A DNA stretch of 64,000 nt from contig NZ_BAABMF010000003.1 in NCBI RefSeq assembly GCF_050402865.1, forward strand, positions 372,001 to 436,000, read 5' to 3'. Below are positions 8,997 through 18,197 of this stretch, piece by piece. How positions within the stretch are numbered: the first letter of the stretch is position 1; every line of letters starts with the position of its first letter. The stretch comes from Clostridium_AF sediminicola. Lineage in GTDB: Bacteria > Bacillota > Clostridia > Clostridiales > Clostridiaceae. Under the pieces are notes generated by a model. It was not told the DNA's origin, made no database searches, and saw only the letters and a program-made list of their open reading frames with translations. The position numbers and the translations under genes were made by a program.

Positions 8997-9791
8997 TCAA
9001 AACTTAATTTTTTCATTTTCATGAATCTTCGTTCCCATATAATCAAAACGTATTTTAGTAAGAAGAAAAAATTCTCGTTCTATTTCTTTTATAAAATATC
9101 CCTTACTTAAATCACTTAAAAGTTTTTCAGCACTACAATCACGCATCATTTTATCAGCCAAAATTCCATTATTGTGGCTTAAATTAACCAATAAATTAAT
9201 TTTTGCTCTTATTGGCATTCCCGATTTTATGATTTTTCTAAAGTTATATCTAGTTCTAATATACAAATAAATATCTGTCTTATTTTCAAAATTTACTGTG
9301 TCATCATATAAACTGGTTTTAAAGCGTTTTCGTGTTCCTTTATATAAGTTATATAAAAATTCGTGAATTTCCTTTGAGGTATGCCTACCTTTGATTATAA
9401 GATTATTCTCAAGATAATATAATTCTCTTATAAGCCATACTCTAGCTGATCCCTCAATACATCTATATAATAAATTTTCAATTTCAAAAAATTCATGTTC
9501 AATAAAATTTATTACATTATCATCAATATCAATTCCTTTTTGTAGAGACATCTTTACAAGAGCAGAAAGATATTCAAGTTTGTAATATTTAATAAACATT
9601 TCGCTTTTTACACAATAATAAGGTAATTTTTCATGAATTTCATAAGTTGTTGTTGTAAAGTCTTTTGCATACACATTATCTAAATAATCAATGTATTCAT
9701 ATAATACTTCATTTACTTTATCTATTTCATCCATTTTCTCAATTATATTTTTTCCAATAACTCTTACTAATTTAGATACTTTCTTCTCCAT
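8997..9791 (-). CDS. Hypothetical protein, helical, 264 residues
   Basis: I do not recognise this protein. It has a convincing GGAGG 7 bases before the ATG, normal codon use for the window and its own terminator, so it is probably real. It is rich in Lys, Glu, Ile, Leu and Tyr, has no signal peptide, membrane segment, Cys motif or nucleotide-binding loop, and is predicted almost wholly alpha-helical. Conserved-looking stretches are ARVWLIRELYYLENNLIIKG and IRAKINLLVNLSHNNGILAD. It stands alone between the osmoprotectant operon and a MATE exporter, so context gives no function. Confidence 0.6.
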   Translation of the reverse strand: MEKKVSKLVRVIGKNIIEKMDEIDKVNEVLYEYIDYLDNVYAKDFTTTTYEIHEKLPYYCVKSEMFIKYYKLEYLSALVKMSLQKGIDIDDNVINFIEHEFFEIENLLYRCIEGSARVWLIRELYYLENNLIIKGRHTSKEIHEFLYNLYKGTRKRFKTSLYDDTVNFENKTDIYLYIRTRYNFRKIIKSGMPIRAKINLLVNLSHNNGILADKMMRDCSAEKLLSDLSKGYFIKEIEREFFLLTKIRFDYMGTKIHENEKIKF

Positions 9792-9988
9792 AGATATACC
9801 TCCTATTCAACGATTGAATTATTAAATAATATACTACGGTTATGTCAGTTAAAGTAATTTAAATAATCTTGCAATTACAAAGGTAATAAACTTTTAATTT
9901 ACTTGTTAACTATAATTTTATCAGATAAGAGTTGTATTTTACAGTAATTGATAAAAATAAATTCTTCCAAATGTATAAACTTTTATTC

Positions 9989-11344
9989 TTACCACTCTGA
10001 CATTTGATTTTTATACATGCTTTTAAAGATAATTAATACTACTGTAAAACTAACCAACTCTGAAATTAAAAACGCATACCATACACCGTCTAATCCAAAT
10101 GCCTTTGAAAGAATAAATGCTACTGGAAGTAATACCACTAATTGTCGTAAGATTGAAACAATCATACTAACATGAGCTTTTCCCATTCCTTGAAAAGCGG
10201 TACTACACATAATTGAAATTGCTGCAAAAGGAAAACATAAACTAATAGTTCTTAAAGCTTTTACTCCAATTTTTATCATTTCATCAGAACTCTTGAATAA
10301 TACTAATAGTTGTACTGGTATAACCTGAAAAACTATTAATCCTAGAAACATATACAAGAATGCAGCAATTGCGCCAAGCTTCAGTGCACCAGCTAATCGT
10401 TCTTTATTTTTTGATCCATAGTTGAATCCAATAATTGGCATAGTACCTTGCGCTAAACCAAAAATAGGCATAAAGACAAATGATTGAAGTTTATAGTAAA
10501 CTCCGAGAACCGTTAATGGAGTATCTCCAAAACTAGCTAAAATAAGATTTAAACCTGTAAGCATAACAGATGCAATTGCTTGCATTATTGCTGCTGGTAA
10601 TCCTACTAAGACAATACCTTTAAAAATATTACTATCGTATTTAAAATTCTTCATATTTAATTTCACATGATGTTCTTTGGTAAAAACTACAACTATTATA
10701 TATATCATTGACAAAATTTGTCCTAATACTGTAGCAATAGCCGCACCTTTTACTCCCATTGCAGGGATACCAAAATATCCGAATATAAATATTGGATCTA
10801 AAATAATATTTGTAATAGCTCCAATTAACTGAGCTTTCATTGGATTCATCATATCTCCTGTTCCTTGAAGAATACTCATTCCTGCTTGAGCTAATATTCT
10901 ACCAAAAGAAAAAATCATAATAATTTTAATATAATGAGTTCCTAAATTAATAACATTTTTATTTTCAGTAAAAAGCGGAAAGAATTTAGCTGCAAAGAAA
11001 ATTCCTATTATTAATAATATTAAATACAAGATAACAGATAATAAAAATCCATGCTCGGCTACATTTGATGCTGCTTCAGTATCATTTTCTCCTAATTTTC
11101 TTGATATAAGTGAATTAATCCCTATCCCCAAACCAACAAAAAGAGCAATGATAATTAATTGTATTGGAAAAGCAAGTGATACTGCCGTTAACGCATCCTT
11201 ACTAACTCTAGCAACAAACATACTATCCACAACATTATATGTGGCTTGAACTAACATTGCAAATATAGCTGGTAGTGACATTGTAATCATTAATTTCGGT
11301 ATTGACATCGTTCCCATTTTGTTTTGCACATTCTTATTACTCAT
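9989..11344 (-). CDS. MATE family efflux transporter
   Basis: A 451-residue integral membrane protein with about twelve predicted helices in two homologous halves, of the multi-antimicrobial-extrusion family. Family hallmarks are the N-terminal MSIPKLMITMSLPAIFAMLV, NVVDSMFVARVSKDALTAVS, and QGTGDMMNPMKAQLIGAITN with its repeat QGMGKAHVSMIVSILRQLVV. It should export cationic or drug-like compounds using Na+ or H+ gradients. A GGGGG ribosome-binding site precedes the ATG. It is monocistronic, with no regulator beside it. Confidence 0.92.
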   Translation of the reverse strand: MSNKNVQNKMGTMSIPKLMITMSLPAIFAMLVQATYNVVDSMFVARVSKDALTAVSLAFPIQLIIIALFVGLGIGINSLISRKLGENDTEAASNVAEHGFLLSVILYLILLIIGIFFAAKFFPLFTENKNVINLGTHYIKIIMIFSFGRILAQAGMSILQGTGDMMNPMKAQLIGAITNIILDPIFIFGYFGIPAMGVKGAAIATVLGQILSMIYIIVVVFTKEHHVKLNMKNFKYDSNIFKGIVLVGLPAAIMQAIASVMLTGLNLILASFGDTPLTVLGVYYKLQSFVFMPIFGLAQGTMPIIGFNYGSKNKERLAGALKLGAIAAFLYMFLGLIVFQVIPVQLLVLFKSSDEMIKIGVKALRTISLCFPFAAISIMCSTAFQGMGKAHVSMIVSILRQLVVLLPVAFILSKAFGLDGVWYAFLISELVSFTVVLIIFKSMYKNQMSEW

Positions 11345-11533
11345 AAATCCCCCTAATTCTTATATCTACAAATTTATTAAATGACTCAAATATAAATATA
11401 CATTAATCACTACTATATTTTAGATCTTTTTCAAGAATAACCAAACTAAATTTTAGCATATATTAGTAATGTCATCAACCAATTTATGTATATCATGATT
11501 ATTTTTCTCATTTTAATTAATAAAACTATACTA

Positions 11534-11565
11534 AAAAACTGTGACTAAAGATAATCACAGTTTTT
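11534..11565 (-). terminator. Terminator overlapping the last codons of the cold-shock gene
   Basis: Arms AAAAACTGTGA (11534-11544) and TCACAGTTTTT (11555-11565) form an 11-bp stem. The upstream arm is the final three codons and stop of the cold-shock gene, and a T-rich run follows on the minus strand. Confidence 0.8.
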
Positions 11566-11758
11566 GTACATTTATTGCCATAGGTCCCTTTTCTTTTTCT
11601 ACTACATCAAAAGATACTTCTTCTCCTTCATGTAAATCTTTATCGTTGGTTTTTTCTTTAACTTGAGCATGATGAACATAAACATCTCTTCCATCATTTG
11701 CAGAAATAAAACCATATCCTCTATCATTATCAAACCATTTAACCATACCAGTATACAT
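11555..11758 (-). CDS. Cold-shock domain protein
   Basis: A 67-residue single OB-fold protein. Both nucleic-acid-binding motifs are present: RNP1-like RGYGFISANDG and RNP2-like VYVHHAQV. The start MYTGMVKWFD matches the usual family N-terminus, so the first ATG is preferred over the Met five residues in. It binds single-stranded RNA or DNA as an RNA chaperone. AAGGGG is about 11 bases upstream. The stop codon lies inside the terminator stem. Confidence 0.95.
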   Translation of the reverse strand: MYTGMVKWFDNDRGYGFISANDGRDVYVHHAQVKEKTNDKDLHEGEEVSFDVVEKEKGPMAINVQKL

Positions 11759-11845
11759 TTTATTTAACAGCCCCTTATTTTCAATGAATACTCTACTATA
11801 TCTAAATATATTATTTACTATATGGTCAAAAAATACTCAAAATAT

Positions 11846-12184
11846 TTATTCCCATTCTTTCCAAACTTCAGGCTCATAACCAACTGTAGCCTTTTTACCA
11901 TTACGAACTATAGGTGTTTTATATAATTTAGGATTGTTTAAAAGTATCTCTTCTTTAACACCCTCGCTTCTTATATGTTGTAAATTAGATTTTTCAAATT
12001 CTTTAGCTTTAGTATTAATCAAATTATTTAATCCCACTGCAGCCTTAACGCTTTGTAATTCTCCTTTACTTAATGCTTTTTCATTTAAATCAATAAATTG
12101 AAATTTAATTCGTCTCTCTTTAAAATATCTTTGCGCTTTTTTAGTATCAAAACATTTTTTTATTCCGAAAATTTGAATATTCAT
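11846..12184 (-). CDS. ArsC/Spx-family protein with a single cysteine
   Basis: A 112-residue thioredoxin-fold protein of the ArsC/Spx/YffB family, recognisable from IQIFGIKKCFDTKKAQRYF, the central FIDLNEKALSKGEL and the cis-proline region YKTPIVRNGKKATVGYEPE. Only Cys11 of the Spx CxxC is retained (C-F-D-T), so it is not a redox-disulfide Spx. YffB-like proteins of this form are often annotated as arsenate reductase-like, but true arsenate reduction is not established. It follows mnmH with an 11-base gap and its own AAGGAG site, suggesting co-transcription. Confidence 0.85.
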   Translation of the reverse strand: MNIQIFGIKKCFDTKKAQRYFKERRIKFQFIDLNEKALSKGELQSVKAAVGLNNLINTKAKEFEKSNLQHIRSEGVKEEILLNNPKLYKTPIVRNGKKATVGYEPEVWKEWE

Positions 12185-12195
12185 ATTTAACTCCT

Positions 12196-13224
12196 TTAAA
12201 GATTTTTGAAATACTCTTCAATTCTTTTAATCGTATCATCAAAACTATTTACTTGAATTTCCATATCATATTGGTATCTTTTCGCACTTTTCATATAAAG
12301 TGGATCATAATAATTTACCATTAATTCTTTTGAGACATCTTCATAATTATTACTGTTAATCATCATTTTATATCTTTCAATATTTTCATTAGAAATATAT
12401 TTATTTAATTTTTCTAGGCACTTAATAATTTCACAATTTGTATTTGTATCCCTTGTATACTCATTTAGAATTACCTTTGTCCTAAAGTCAATATCTGCCT
12501 CTAAATAAATATGCTTCCCTAATTTCATTTTATCTAATATATATTTAGGAACACTTACACTTCCAATTCTACTACTCTCAGCCTCAACAAACACATAATT
12601 TCCTTTTATATTACTTAAAGCATCAAACACATTTGTCTCAAATTGTTTCTGGCTATTTGTTTTACCTAGTCCAACATGACCTAACAAAGATCCTCTATGA
12701 TTTGCATCACCTTCAAGATCTAAAACATTATATCCCTTAATTTTTAATTTTTTCAGTATTTCTGTTTTACCAACTCCAGTATTACCATGAAGTACAATAT
12801 AATCTGTGTCTTCATTCAATTTAGGTAACTGTGATAAAACAAAGTTTCTATAAGCTTTATATCCGCCTTTTAATCTTGTAGCATCAATACCCATTTCAGA
12901 GATAATTGACGTCAATACACCACTTCTCATTCCTCCACGTGCACAAAAGAATATTATTTTCTGGCGACTTTTTTTTATTTCAATTATTTTTTGATAAATT
13001 GTAGGCAATTGCTTTGCTGCGAATTCAATCCCTATTTTTTTTGCCTTTTCCACACTTTCCTGTACATATATTGTACCTATTAGTTCTCTTTCCTCATCAT
13101 TGAAAATAGGTATGTTAATTGCACCTTTAATAGTAGCTTCTTCATACTCTGATGGAGTTCGCACATCAACAAGTAAATAATCATCAGTTTTTTTTAAGTC
13201 TTTATATTCAATAGGTATGTACAT
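12196..13224 (-). CDS. mnmH: tRNA 2-selenouridine synthase (MnmH/SelU)
   Basis: A 342-residue two-domain enzyme that replaces sulfur by selenium in the wobble 2-thiouridine of tRNA, using selenophosphate. The N-terminal rhodanese domain (about 5-130) begins VDVRTPSEYEEATIKGAINI and has the catalytic Cys94 in FFCARGGMRSGV. The C-terminal domain has a P-loop GNTGVGKT at 147-154. Domain order and length match MnmH. Its presence implies a selenophosphate synthase (selD) elsewhere in the genome. GGAGG is 13 bases before the ATG, rather far; a two-codon ATG-TAT-TAA sits between them. Confidence 0.94.
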   Translation of the reverse strand: MYIPIEYKDLKKTDDYLLVDVRTPSEYEEATIKGAINIPIFNDEERELIGTIYVQESVEKAKKIGIEFAAKQLPTIYQKIIEIKKSRQKIIFFCARGGMRSGVLTSIISEMGIDATRLKGGYKAYRNFVLSQLPKLNEDTDYIVLHGNTGVGKTEILKKLKIKGYNVLDLEGDANHRGSLLGHVGLGKTNSQKQFETNVFDALSNIKGNYVFVEAESSRIGSVSVPKYILDKMKLGKHIYLEADIDFRTKVILNEYTRDTNTNCEIIKCLEKLNKYISNENIERYKMMINSNNYEDVSKELMVNYYDPLYMKSAKRYQYDMEIQVNSFDDTIKRIEEYFKNL

Positions 13225-13336
13225 AATTAATACATTACCTCCATTTCTATTTTTTTCTACAATCTTACGATTTAATCATCTTCTTTATATATAATAAACT
13301 ATTTCGTTACTTTAAACAACATTTCTATAATAATGG

Positions 13337-13380
13337 TTGCTATCCAACTTGTTTTTATGTATAATTATGCATAATTATAC
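13337..13380 (+). promoter_or_regulatory. Promoter with overlapping 22-bp perfect palindrome
   Basis: A -35 TTGCTA (13337-13342) and a -10 TATAAT (13360-13365) are separated by 17 bases. A perfect 22-bp palindrome with half-site GTATAATTATG covers 13359-13380, so it overlaps the -10 and the predicted start of transcription. It lies 23 bases before the symporter ATG and looks like a repressor operator. Confidence 0.6.
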
Positions 13381-13403
13381 TTATTTGTTAAGGGGGCTAT
13401 TAA

Positions 13404-14810
13404 ATGAATATTCAACTATTAATCGTAATTATTTATGTTATTGCTTTATTTGCTATAAGTTTTTATGCAAAAAAATTAGCTGGTAAAGGCAGTGACAATT
13501 TTATCTTGGCTGGTAGAAAATTAACTACTCCTTTGGTTGCTGTTACAATCACGGGATTAGCTGTTGGTGGTGCATCAACTATAGGAGTTTCAGAGCGAGC
13601 TTTTGGGGTAGGGCTTGCTGCTGGATGGTACAATGTAGCGTGGGCTGCTGGAGCAATTTTAATGGGGTTTGTTGCAGCTAGTAAATATAGAAAACTAAAT
13701 GTTGCTACAGTTCCTGAACTTTTTGAAAAGTTTTATGATAAAAAAAGTAGAATTGCTTGTGTTGTTGGCCAAATTATTATTCAAATTGTCATTACTTCAC
13801 TTCAATATGTTGCAGGTGGCGCCATGCTAGCATCATTACTTCCTAATATTTTCACATTTAAAACGGGAATTATATTTAGTGCTGTAGTATTTATTGGCAT
13901 TACTTCAATTGGTGGGATGATGACTGCTGGACTTACAAATGTTTTAAATGTTACTTTAATATACGTAGGGATTATTATTTCTACTATAGTTATTGTATTT
14001 AAAGGAGGCGGCTTATCTACTATAACTACTAAACTTCCTGATACTGTACCATATTTCAGTCTTACAAAGGGGCTTGGAATGGTAGTTATTTTGGGATGGT
14101 TTGCTGTTATGATGACCCAAACTCTTTCTCTTCAAGGTACTGTTCAAATAGCATGTAGTGCTAAAGATTTAAAATCAGCAAAAAATGGCTTTATAATAGG
14201 TGGTTTATTAATGATACCTATAGGGTTTTTATCAGCACTTATGGGGATAGCTGCTAAAGCTGCATTTCCAGATATTAATGCAACTCTAGCTCTTCCACAA
14301 ATCATTTTATCTTTAAACCCAATATTGTCCGGTATAACACTTGCCGCTTTATGGGCAGCTGACGTTTCAACTGCTTGTAGTTTACTCTTAGGGTCTGCTA
14401 CTTTATTATCACAAGATATATATAAAAGATTTATTAACCCAACCGTCGACGATAAGCAATTAAATTTAGTTAATAAACTATCTATCTTAGCTCTTGGTGG
14501 ATTTACTTTCATACTAGCATTTAATGTAGTTGGAATTTTAAAAACATTATTGATAGGACTAAGTTTAACAACTGCTTTTACAGTCACAGTATTATTTACA
14601 TTATTTGCTCCGAACTTATGTAAAAAAAGTTCTGCTTTTAATACAACTATAGCTGGTATAATAGTATTAGTGTTATGGCAATTTGTACCTGCTATTAGGA
14701 TTTTACCACATGTTATATATCTTGAATGGATAGTTTGTGTTTCTGTATTTTTATTAACTTTTTTAATTGATTCTATACCTGTTAGTAACGTTTCTGAATT
14801 AGCTGAATAA
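13404..14810 (+). CDS. Sodium:solute symporter (SSS family)
   Basis: A 468-residue membrane protein with about 12-13 predicted helices. The sodium:solute symporter signature is seen in the core: LAGRKLTTPLVAVTITGLAVGG, GWYNVAWAAGAILMGF, and the loop LLGSATLLSQDIYKRF near helix 8-9 that helps form the Na2 site. AAGGGGG is 6 bases before the ATG. It is followed after 42 bases by a LarA-family racemase gene, so it probably imports the hydroxy acid or related carboxylate that the racemase uses. The substrate is unknown. Confidence 0.9.
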   Translation: MNIQLLIVIIYVIALFAISFYAKKLAGKGSDNFILAGRKLTTPLVAVTITGLAVGGASTIGVSERAFGVGLAAGWYNVAWAAGAILMGFVAASKYRKLNVATVPELFEKFYDKKSRIACVVGQIIIQIVITSLQYVAGGAMLASLLPNIFTFKTGIIFSAVVFIGITSIGGMMTAGLTNVLNVTLIYVGIIISTIVIVFKGGGLSTITTKLPDTVPYFSLTKGLGMVVILGWFAVMMTQTLSLQGTVQIACSAKDLKSAKNGFIIGGLLMIPIGFLSALMGIAAKAAFPDINATLALPQIILSLNPILSGITLAALWAADVSTACSLLLGSATLLSQDIYKRFINPTVDDKQLNLVNKLSILALGGFTFILAFNVVGILKTLLIGLSLTTAFTVTVLFTLFAPNLCKKSSAFNTTIAGIIVLVLWQFVPAIRILPHVIYLEWIVCVSVFLLTFLIDSIPVSNVSELAE

Positions 14811-14852
14811 CAAAACATCTATTAGTTAGAAAATAAAAAAGGAGGGCTTCTT

Positions 14853-16136
14853 ATGGAAAAATTGTATACTGTTAAATATGGCGAAGAAAAAATTGAAATG
14901 AGTCTAAATGAAAATAATGTTATACAAGTTTTAGAATCAAAAGAAGTTGAACTAATAAAAGATATTGAAAAAGAAATAAATTATTTACTAGATAACCCTA
15001 TAGATTCCAAATCATTTGATGAAATATTTTTAAAAAAAGATAAAGTAGCAATAGTAGTAAGTGATATAACAAGAGCATGGATTCAAACTTCTAAGTTTTT
15101 ACCTCATATTGTAGCTAGACTAAATAAAAATGGTATTTCTGATGCTGATATTATAATTATTATTGCTAATGGAACTCATCGTAGTCAAACTAATAATGAA
15201 TTAAGTAAAATTGTTGGCACCGATATCTATAACAGGATTGAAATTATAGAACATAATTGTGATGAGAACCTTGTATTTATTGGTCAAACTTCAAGAGGAA
15301 CAGATGTAGAAATTAATAAACTTGTCGTGGATAGAAAAGTTATATTAACGGGAGGAATTGTTCACCATCTTATGGCTGGTTTTGGTGGCGGTAGAAAATC
15401 AATACTACCTGGAGTTGCTGGACGTAAAACAATTAATCAAAACCATTTACATTCTTTAGACCCTAAAAATCCTCATTCAAATCCACTAATAGGAGCAGGT
15501 GTTTTAAAAGGAAATCCACTTAGTTTGGACATGATAGAGGCTGCAAAAATGATTAATCCAGAATTCCTTGTAAATAGTATTGTTAATACTAAAGGTGAAA
15601 TAATTAAACTTGTTGCTGGAAATTGGCTTACTGCTTGGGAAGAAGGTTGCAAGTGGACTGATGAAAATTTTGGAGTTACTATTAATGAAAAAGCTGATGT
15701 AGTAATAGCTAGTTGTGGTGGTTACCCTAAAGATATCAATTTATATCAATCAACAAAATCGCTATTTAATGCTGTTAGAGCTTTAAAAAACGGTGGAACA
15801 TTGATATTACTTGCTGAATGTAGAGACGGTGCAGGTGCCGATGCATTTTTCAACTGGGTTGAACCTCTAAAAAGAGGTGATCTAGATAATGAACTACGTA
15901 ACAACTTTAATATACCTGGTTATATATTTTATGCTGCAATTGAAGCTATAAAAGATAATAACGTTATATTATTATCATCTATTAGCCCAGAAAAGGTTGA
16001 ACCTATGGGAATGCAAGCTGTAAATTCATTTGGATCTGCCCTAAAAAAAGCTGGACTAGATAATAAAAATAACGATTCAAAAATTATTATTATGCCTTAT
16101 GCAGGCAGTACTGTTCCAATGTTCCATAAAAAATAA
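14853..16136 (+). CDS. LarA-family nickel-pincer racemase/epimerase
   Basis: A 427-residue member of the lactate racemase LarA family (DUF2088). Key residues match Lactobacillus LarA: Arg74 in DITRAW, His109 in NGTHRSQT, His172 in HHLMAGFGGGRK, Lys182 (the residue that carries the nickel-pincer nucleotide) and His198 in NQNH. It should invert the configuration of a 2-hydroxy acid by hydride transfer. Many relatives act on substrates other than lactate, so the name lactate racemase is not justified here. The cofactor genes larB, larC and larE are not in the window. A GGAGG site is present, and it forms an operon with the symporter. Confidence 0.88.
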   Translation: MEKLYTVKYGEEKIEMSLNENNVIQVLESKEVELIKDIEKEINYLLDNPIDSKSFDEIFLKKDKVAIVVSDITRAWIQTSKFLPHIVARLNKNGISDADIIIIIANGTHRSQTNNELSKIVGTDIYNRIEIIEHNCDENLVFIGQTSRGTDVEINKLVVDRKVILTGGIVHHLMAGFGGGRKSILPGVAGRKTINQNHLHSLDPKNPHSNPLIGAGVLKGNPLSLDMIEAAKMINPEFLVNSIVNTKGEIIKLVAGNWLTAWEEGCKWTDENFGVTINEKADVVIASCGGYPKDINLYQSTKSLFNAVRALKNGGTLILLAECRDGAGADAFFNWVEPLKRGDLDNELRNNFNIPGYIFYAAIEAIKDNNVILLSSISPEKVEPMGMQAVNSFGSALKKAGLDNKNNDSKIIIMPYAGSTVPMFHKK

Positions 16137-16191
16137 AGGCAAATATAACTAGAAAATCATTGAAAAATGGAATTAGTCCATTTCTTACAAT

Positions 16192-16237
16192 AAAAAGGAC
16201 TATAGGTTTTCATTTAGTAAAACTTATAGTCCTTTTT
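16192..16237. terminator. Bidirectional terminator between larA-like and tag
   Basis: Arms 16192-16210 (AAAAAGGACTATAGGTTTT) and 16219-16237 pair over 19 positions with one wobble, flanked by A and T runs on both sides. The genes on either side converge. Confidence 0.88.
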
Positions 16238-16241
16238 TTAG

Positions 16242-16835
16242 TTATTTTGAAATTTCTTTTTTACTTTTATAGTATTTTTGTACTTCATTATATCTAAGAC
16301 AATTAACCAAATGATCATTAACTATTCCTGTTGCTTGCAAATGGGAATAAATTATCGTTGGTCCTAAGAATTTACAACCTCTTTTCTTAAGGTCTTTAGC
16401 TATTCTCTGACTTAATTCTGTTTTAGCCGGTAATTCTTTAAGGTTTGTCCATGAGTTTATCACAGGCTTAAAATCTGTAAATCCCCAGATATAATTAGTA
16501 AAACTTCCGAATTCCTTCTGAATTTCAATAAACACTTTTGCATTATTTATAGATGATTCAATCTTTTTACGATTTCTAACTATTCCCTTATTATTGATTA
16601 ATTCTTCTATTTTTTTTTCATCGTATTCTTTTACTATTTCGGGGTTAAAATTATCATAAGCTATTTTGTAATTTTCCCTTTTATTCAAAATCGTTGACCA
16701 GCTTAATCCTGCTTGGGCAGATTCTAATACCATAAATTCAAAATGAATCTGGTCATCATAAATTGGTTTTCCCCACTCCTCATCGTGATATTTAATGTAA
16801 AGTTCACTACCTAAACACCATTCGCATCTTTTCAT
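16242..16835 (-). CDS. tag: DNA-3-methyladenine glycosylase I (Tag)
   Basis: A 197-residue base-excision repair enzyme that removes 3-methyladenine from DNA. The start MKRCEWCLGSELYIKYHDEE is the family N-terminus with the first zinc ligands; EWG follows. Other marks are FEFMVLESAQAGLSWSTIL and the C-terminal zinc ligands in HLVNCLRY. I prefer ATG 16835, with GGGG just upstream, to a TTG 18 bases further out, because the family starts here. The ribosome-binding spacing is short (about 2-3 bases). Confidence 0.93.
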   Translation of the reverse strand: MKRCEWCLGSELYIKYHDEEWGKPIYDDQIHFEFMVLESAQAGLSWSTILNKRENYKIAYDNFNPEIVKEYDEKKIEELINNKGIVRNRKKIESSINNAKVFIEIQKEFGSFTNYIWGFTDFKPVINSWTNLKELPAKTELSQRIAKDLKKRGCKFLGPTIIYSHLQATGIVNDHLVNCLRYNEVQKYYKSKKEISK

Positions 16836-16934
16836 ATCCCCACATCCAATCAATTAGTCATCTTAAATAATATTCTAGCATAATACAGAACCGTTAAACC
16901 ACAGTAAATATCACAATAATAAAAGTTTTTTGAA

Positions 16935-17300
16935 TTAATTACCTAAATTATCCCAATGACCTTTCATTTCACTCAATTCTATAATAGCTGCTGTTTTATC
17001 TCGAGCGATAATTGCACCTTGAATTCTTGATATATTCACGTTAATTTTATCAACTTCATCTTTTTCTACACTGAATTGAATCCTCTTTAGTACTTTTACC
17101 CATGCAATGTTTAGGTTTTGTAAATTATCTTGAGCTTGTTGCCATTGTTCATTTTTTAGATCATTCTCAATATTATCTAAAGCCATATTTACATCATCTT
17201 TATTATTAAAAGATCTTTTTAAAATTTGTCCTGAATTCATTGCCAATACAAATAAAATTAAAATTAAGGATGGTATTAAAAACTGCTTTATTATTTTCAT
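16935..17300 (-). CDS. DUF4363 family membrane-anchored protein
   Basis: A 121-residue protein with one N-terminal hydrophobic helix (about 8-22) and an extracytoplasmic helical domain containing LDNIENDLKNEQWQQAQDNL and IIARDKTAAIIELSEMKGHW. It matches DUF4363 as I know that family. It is 18 bases downstream of a DUF421 gene; these two are often neighbours in spore-forming Firmicutes, suggesting a joint envelope role. The molecular function is not known. Confidence 0.75.
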   Translation of the reverse strand: MKIIKQFLIPSLILILFVLAMNSGQILKRSFNNKDDVNMALDNIENDLKNEQWQQAQDNLQNLNIAWVKVLKRIQFSVEKDEVDKINVNISRIQGAIIARDKTAAIIELSEMKGHWDNLGN

Positions 17301-17318
17301 TTGAAATCACCTTGATCT

Positions 17319-18029
17319 TCACTTAAATATATTTTTGTTACTAATAATATTATCTTTATACAAACTTAGCTTTAATTTGTTATTAGAATCCATAAATGCA
17401 TAAAACACTTCAGAATAGTTATTTACTTTCTGCTTCTTTAAGTTATTTAAAAGCCATTGTTCATCAATATTAACCTTAGATAAATTATCATTGATAACTA
17501 TCCCACTAAAAATTAAACCATTATTAATACTACAATCATTTTTGGGTATGTTCATGGAAAGAATAATGTTTTTAAAATCCTCTTGTTTTAAAATTGAAAC
17601 TTGCCCGTTTGCCTCAATTATTGCAAATTTAACTTCATTTATATCAAATATATCCTTAATTCTAAGTTGCTCTAAAAGCTCACTAAAAGTAAACTTAACT
17701 TCTTTTAAATTCTTTGCCAATACTTTTCCGTTATGTATAACAATTATTGGATGATCGTTAATATAGTCAGCTGCCTTCTTTGATTTTAAGGAAATAAACT
17801 GCATTAAAATACCCATAACAGTCCATGTAAATAAGCCAATCCAATGTGGCCATGCTGCACTACTTAAATCAATAGTAAGATTAGCGGCAAATGAACCTAT
17901 GGTAATCCCTAGTATATAATCAAAATAAGAAATTTCACCTAATTGTTGCTTTCCTAATGCCCTTGCAAAAATTAAAAGTGTGAAAAATCCTATGATTCCC
18001 CTAAAACAAACAACTAAAGCTTCATCCAT
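17319..18029 (-). CDS. DUF421 (YetF-like) membrane protein
   Basis: A 236-residue protein with three N-terminal helices (IGFFTLLIFARALGKQQLGE is typical of DUF421) and a soluble C-terminal region with KKAADYINDHPIIVIHNGKV, LLEQLRIKDIFDINEVKFAI and a second YetF_C-like part. In spore formers such proteins (YetF, YrbG, YdfR in Bacillus) are envelope proteins of uncertain role. ATG 18029 is preferred over an upstream GTG because AAGGTGG is then about 9 bases away. It is co-transcribed with the DUF4363 gene. Confidence 0.85.
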   Translation of the reverse strand: MDEALVVCFRGIIGFFTLLIFARALGKQQLGEISYFDYILGITIGSFAANLTIDLSSAAWPHWIGLFTWTVMGILMQFISLKSKKAADYINDHPIIVIHNGKVLAKNLKEVKFTFSELLEQLRIKDIFDINEVKFAIIEANGQVSILKQEDFKNIILSMNIPKNDCSINNGLIFSGIVINDNLSKVNIDEQWLLNNLKKQKVNNYSEVFYAFMDSNNKLKLSLYKDNIISNKNIFK

Positions 18030-18197
18030 ATAAGTCACCACCTTAAGTTTTATAATTACTATTATTTACTATTTACTGAAAATTATTAAATGCCAATATA
18101 TTCAATTGAAATTAATGAATATTCGAGTGAGTATATCAAAAAATAAAGTTAATTTAGAGTTTAACAAAAAAGCTCTATATATGGAGGTATGATTATT

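Noticed and set aside
14144..14818. 224-codon frame opposite the symporter gene
   Set aside because: Mirror of the real symporter gene; lacks its own start signals.
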